Assembly: GCA_028583405.1 (NCBI GenBank)
Contig: CM053247.1
Span: 12,640,063 to 12,704,062, forward strand
Reading direction: 5' to 3'
From: Pogonophryne albipinna
Taxonomy: Eukaryota > Chordata > Actinopteri > Perciformes > Artedidraconidae
Length of the DNA: 64,000 nucleotides
The position numbers were made by a program, and so were the translations under genes. Under the pieces are notes generated by a model that was not told the origin of the DNA, searched no databases, and saw only the letters and a program-made list of their open reading frames with translations. Positions within the stretch are counted from its first letter, which is position 1, and the number at the start of each line of letters is the position of its first letter. Below, piece by piece: positions 60,362-64,000 of the stretch.

Positions 60362-61216
60362 ATGTGACCTGCTCCATCGAAATCAGTCGCATTGACCCGA
60401 TTTTGAGTTGTATACACTGTTGGAAAGAGGAGATTCCTAGCTTTCTAATGATATCAGGATTGTTTTTGTTCTCCAAATATTAAGCAAAATATGTCACATT
60501 ATATAATGACTGTCACCGAGTCATCATTTTGAGAAAAAGGCCTTTAAAGTTTCCTCTTCTCTGGAATCCATCGATCTGATTGATTATTAGCGGAGCAAAT
60601 GATCTAAATACTACGGGGGGGAAGATATTTTCGTTTGGATTACTGGTCTGGGGGAAGCTCGCGAGTGTGTGTGTATACGTGTGTGTGTGTGTGTGTAATT
60701 TTGCGTTTGTGTGTATTGTGTTTGTTTCCCGGGGAAAACACTCACGAGAAAGACTGGCTGTTGTTATGCCTGCTGTGACATCAAGTTACTCCGTTCTCCG
60801 CTCGTAATTATGCCGTTACAAGCTTCAAAGTTGTATTTATCATCTGAATTTGCCGAAACAAGTTTAATATTCTGAAAGCCAAGACTTTGTTTGATTGAAA
60901 TCAGATGAAAACAAACTGTAACGGACCCTGCCGTGTTATCTATGATTACGATACGCCTTACATTCATAATTTTAGCGGAAGGGAGGGGGGGCGGCGCTGC
61001 GGAACAGCAGAGTGGCGAGGGAGAGCTGTCATCTTCCCTTTACAAGCTTCAAAAATGTATTTATCGTGTGATTTTGGAAATACAAGTTTCATATTCTGAA
61101 AGCCAAGACTTTGTTTATTTAAAATTAAACAAAACACCCGAACCCCAAAAAACTATTTTTTTACGCAATTCCACGTTTATTTTGAAATGAGCCGTTGCGA
61201 CTTCCGACTGATTTCG
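60362..61216. mobile_element. GTGACC TIR element, second copy, right end cut
   Basis: The left end TGTGACCTGCTCCATCGAAA is the mirror of the right end of the element at 46988-47711; the interior matches in inverted orientation (for example AAGCCAAGACTTTGTTTGAT twice). The right end stops in ATTTCGATAGAG and lacks the last bases. A (GT)n tract and some extra DNA at 60590-60730 are not in the other copy. Confidence 0.75.
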
Positions 61217-62308
61217 ATAGAGAAGCGAAGTCCCTCCCTTTCCGGGGGAGCTCCATGGGACCTTATTTCGGAAAAATTATGTATTGAAGTCAATGGGGAG
61301 AGAAAAATTATCTTTCGATTCCGTTTGAAATGTGCCACGAATTGCATTATGTTTGTCAATTTAAAGTGGACCTATCTTGCTATATTTGAACAATATATTG
61401 TAGGGCCATACCTATATAAAGTATATAAATATAGTTATTTTTTCAAAATACCAAACAGATCCTGCATTTTAGCCATGCCTCATTTCGCTCTATTTGCTCT
61501 TTCCAGCCCTGTTTTTGCAGGGGCTGATTCTGTGACGTAACTTTAATGCAAATGAGCTGCAGCTGACCACGCCCCCCTGCAGGAGAGGGGAGCGTGCTCT
61601 GAGATCAGCTGCTGGGCTGTCAGAAGAGGGGGAGAAAAAGAGATCTCCGTCCTCCGTGTTTTATTCTTATATGATTATATAGAGTCATTATTCATTTGTT
61701 TTAAAGCTCAATAAATAACAAAGAAGACCTTCGATTATTTGACATAAATAAATAGACGGAGATAGAGATCGGATTGGAGTGAGATTTGAAAAAAAGCATG
61801 TTAGCTTCAGAGTTTTGGTTTGCAGAATGGAAGGCAGAGACTTTTAGCCCCTCTGTCAAAGTCTGGGACTCCACTGCAGTGAGCGGGCTAACTTTCTCAT
61901 ATAAGCCTTCGCCTGGAGCCATGAACTCAAATATTTCAGTCACATTCGCTGAAGCTGAAGAAAAAAATGCCTTATTACTTATGATCAAAGGGTGGTGTTT
62001 TCTGGAGGAGACATGAAGCGTCTACTAGAAGATGCATTACGAGTCAAAGGCGGGTCATTTTAAGTGAAAAGACAGACATCCAGAAACAGGCGGGATTCAT
62101 TTTCTGCTCACTTCCTTTGAAGGCTGTTTACATGGGTAAACATGAAAACTAAATATGAGTATTAAAAATGAAGTGGTAAATGTATTTTTCAAAGTAAAGT
62201 CACATGACCCTGTAAAATGCAAAGAAAAAGCCTGCTTGACCTTTATTTGTAAAAATAATTCAGTATATTAGAGATACAAAAGAAATGTGTGTGTGTGTGT
62301 GTATATGT
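61217..62308. other. Moderately GC-rich, repeat-like DNA, unclassified
   Basis: Contains GAAGTCAATGGGGAGAGAAA, TAGGGCCATACCTATATAAA and AATGAGCTGCAGCTGACCAC, a style of sequence common in teleost dispersed repeats, but no ends could be read. Overlapping frames on both strands (61701-62016) lack motifs. A (GT)n tract lies at 62287-62302. Confidence 0.4.
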
Positions 62309-63258
62309 CGAGGGGTGAGAACCAGAGGGGCGTAAGTGACATTTGACCAACTTTACAGGAGAACCAAAACAAAAAACAACCATACTTTGTCCTGACTTTG
62401 TTTATTAAATTCAATCTTTAATATGAAAACGTCATAAACATGTGGATGACAATATACTTAATGAACAATATTTTGACTTTCATTGAAAAAAATATTCTTC
62501 TATCTTTTTTTTATTCGGAAGAAAGTCACATGCGCCTTTTGGAACTAAGATTTGATCTCATATAAACTAAGAAAAAGGGCGTATCTGATAAAAATAGGAA
62601 AAAGGCTTTACATGTATGAGTTCAAAGGTAACAGTAATCAATTGTTATAATAACAATATCATATGAAAATATCCTTATATCATATTAGTTCATTGAATGT
62701 AATTATTTAAAAAAAACATTAACCATTTTGCCAAATAGTTAATTATTTAGCCTTTTCCCCAAATAACCAATTGAAAATAGGCTACAGAGTCCATTGTGAT
62801 CATATAAAATATCAATATCACATTAGTTCACTGAATAACAATAAATTACATTAAATATGTCCTAATAACTGTTTGGCAAATCAAAAAAGACTTTAGAACA
62901 TTGGGAATGTCAATTCTATACGACAACAGCATAGTTCATGCAGATCATGTACGTTTCAGATTGATTTGAAACGACATACTAGCCTACTCTGCCTGAATGA
63001 CTTGCAAAGACTGGTAGAGGTCCACATAGGAGTGAGGGATACTCCCATTTGTGTGAGTACGTCTTTCTTTTTCACAGCAGTGATCCCAGGTGGACCTGTG
63101 TGCATCTTCTTTGGTTCAATTGCATGAGCACCTCTGGTCTCCTGCTTTCCAACTTGCAGCTTGGTCGGACAGCTCATATTTGAGTATTGTGTAGCGCAGC
63201 CATTTCATTTTCTGCCAACGAACTCTGTGTCTTTGGTTCTGTTTCGGACAGTGTGTTG

Positions 63259-63854
63259 TAGGGCTGTGCAATTAATCGTATTTTAATCTCGATTACGATT
63301 TTGGCTTGCAACGAGGTCCACAGTTTCCCCGCAGCGAGGCCCCCCCCGCCCCCCTGTTGACAGTTCACGAGCGTGCCCCCTCGACTTCATCCATCACATC
63401 ACAGTCATCAATTAAGTATGCACTTTACAGTGCAACGGCCTACTCAACCAGCTTGCAAAGACACAAGATATAACACATGCCATCACATTATACATAGCTA
63501 AAGGCATTTGCCCAGTTAGCACGGTTAGCAACCAGGGGTTTAAGCAACTGGCTAACACTATGGACAAACGTTACGCGATGCCATCTCGGTATCATTTCAC
63601 CAGATCTGCACTGCCTGCCCTATATGACAAATGCCGTGGGGAATTTAAAAAAGATGTGGCTTCAGCTGAATACTTTGCAGTTGAGTTATACTTAAAGTTC
63701 AGGGTAATCAACTGTTAAAAAGATACTGTTCAAATTATTATTATTTTTTTTTTTAAGTTCAATAAATGGATGTTTTCAAAGTCAATGAATAATCGATATC
63801 GATGTTGACCAAAATAATCGTGATTATGATTTTTGCCATAATCGAGCAGCCCTA
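63259..63854 (+). mobile_element. hAT-derived element with transposase remnant
   Basis: Starts TAGGGCTGTGCAATTAATCG and ends AATCGAGCAGCCCTA. GTGTTG flanks both sides (63253-63258, 63855-63860); hAT TSDs are usually 8 bp, so two positions may have decayed. Subterminal TCGATTACGATT and ATAATCGTGATTATGAT are partly inverted. The interior keeps about 70 codons of transposase. Confidence 0.82.
63470..63684 (+). pseudogene. hAT (ZBED-like) transposase fragment
   Basis: About 70 codons: ITLYIAKGICPVSTVSNQGF, then KQLANTMDKRYAMPSRYHFT, then ALYDKCRGEFKKDVASAEYF. This matches the region of hAT/ZBED transposases just after the BED finger, in which a helical segment binds DNA ahead of the RNase H-like catalytic core: 'IA...PVSTV.N.GF..L....D.RY..PSR....'. 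The catalytic D, D, E residues and the C-terminal dimerisation region are absent. The frame stays open to a stop near 63718 but the last residues are unrelated. It is a leftover of internal deletion. Confidence 0.8.
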
Positions 63855-64000
63855 GTGTTGTGAGAAGGACTTGAAATACTGCACCCTTTTGGCAGTAGAA
63901 AGAGCTCATCGAGAGCTTTCATTTGATATATAGAACTCATTTTTGACCAAAATGTCACTTACGCCCCTCTGGTTCTCACCCCTCGATGTGTATGTGTGTA

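Larger units (their letters stand above)
62309..63985. mobile_element. TIR element with 36-bp perfect inverted ends
   Basis: CGAGGGGTGAGAACCAGAGG and 16 further bases are perfectly mirrored at 63950-63985. ATGT follows on both outer sides, but the flanks are TG-rich and the TSD is uncertain. The interior is AT-rich and holds a nested hAT remnant (63259-63854). The element almost reaches the window end. Confidence 0.8.

Overview
The window is nuclear DNA of a ray-finned, almost certainly teleost, fish. The evidence is the mix of mobile elements: a DIRS-type tyrosine-recombinase retrotransposon, several hAT, PIF/Harbinger-like and piggyBac-like non-autonomous elements, a Tc1 end, tRNA-derived SINEs ending in the fish-type tail 'CTTTGGATAAAAGCGTC', solo LTRs and long (TG)n tracts. 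The species cannot be fixed from the sequence. I find no complete host protein-coding gene, no stand-alone tRNA or rRNA gene and no CRISPR. The DNA is probably intergenic or a very large intron. Two short exon-like pieces (about 46-227 on plus and 40840-40920 on minus) are the only host-gene candidates, and both are weak.

Layout. 1-1590: possible 3' exon with a poly(A) signal, a 708-bp hAT-type element with a perfect 8-bp target-site duplication (TSD), and a small terminal-inverted-repeat (TIR) element. 1587-5509: AT-rich unique DNA. 5510-8893: copy A of a large TIR family, carrying a GC-rich minisatellite. 8894-15187: unique DNA with two SINEs, small inverted elements and a Harbinger-like element that keeps a Myb/SANT-like reading frame. 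15188-22745: a nested structure (element D, split by element E) containing two elements that share TACGGAGCCC ends and 6-bp TSDs. One of these keeps a helix-turn-helix transposase fragment; the other carries inverted 21-bp arrays built on CTCGTGCGCACG. 22757-24978: a TIR element and a 1.47-kb hAT. 24987-31939: mostly unique DNA with one SINE.

31940-38403 is a nearly full-length DIRS retrotransposon: inverted terminal repeats, an internal complementary region, a gag-like frame, reverse transcriptase, RNase H and tyrosine recombinase. Nonsense and frameshift changes, loss of a catalytic arginine and a 525-bp hAT insertion make it inactive. 38404-45310 is mostly unique with one SINE. 45319-49149 is a large palindromic element whose right arm was hit by two later insertions; the left arm preserves both empty sites. 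49552-54648 holds copies B and C of the large TIR family with a Harbinger-type MITE, a solo LTR and a piggyBac-type MITE inserted in them. 54650-55012 is a broken Tc1 end joined to three TTAGGG units. 55013-64000 is unique DNA with a piggyBac-type MITE, a second solo LTR, (TG)88, a second copy of the GTGACC element, and a TIR element enclosing a hAT remnant that keeps a stretch of transposase.

The genes here do not form a host pathway. They are parts of selfish elements, and the information in the window is mainly the order of insertion, which can often be read to the base from TSDs and empty sites.
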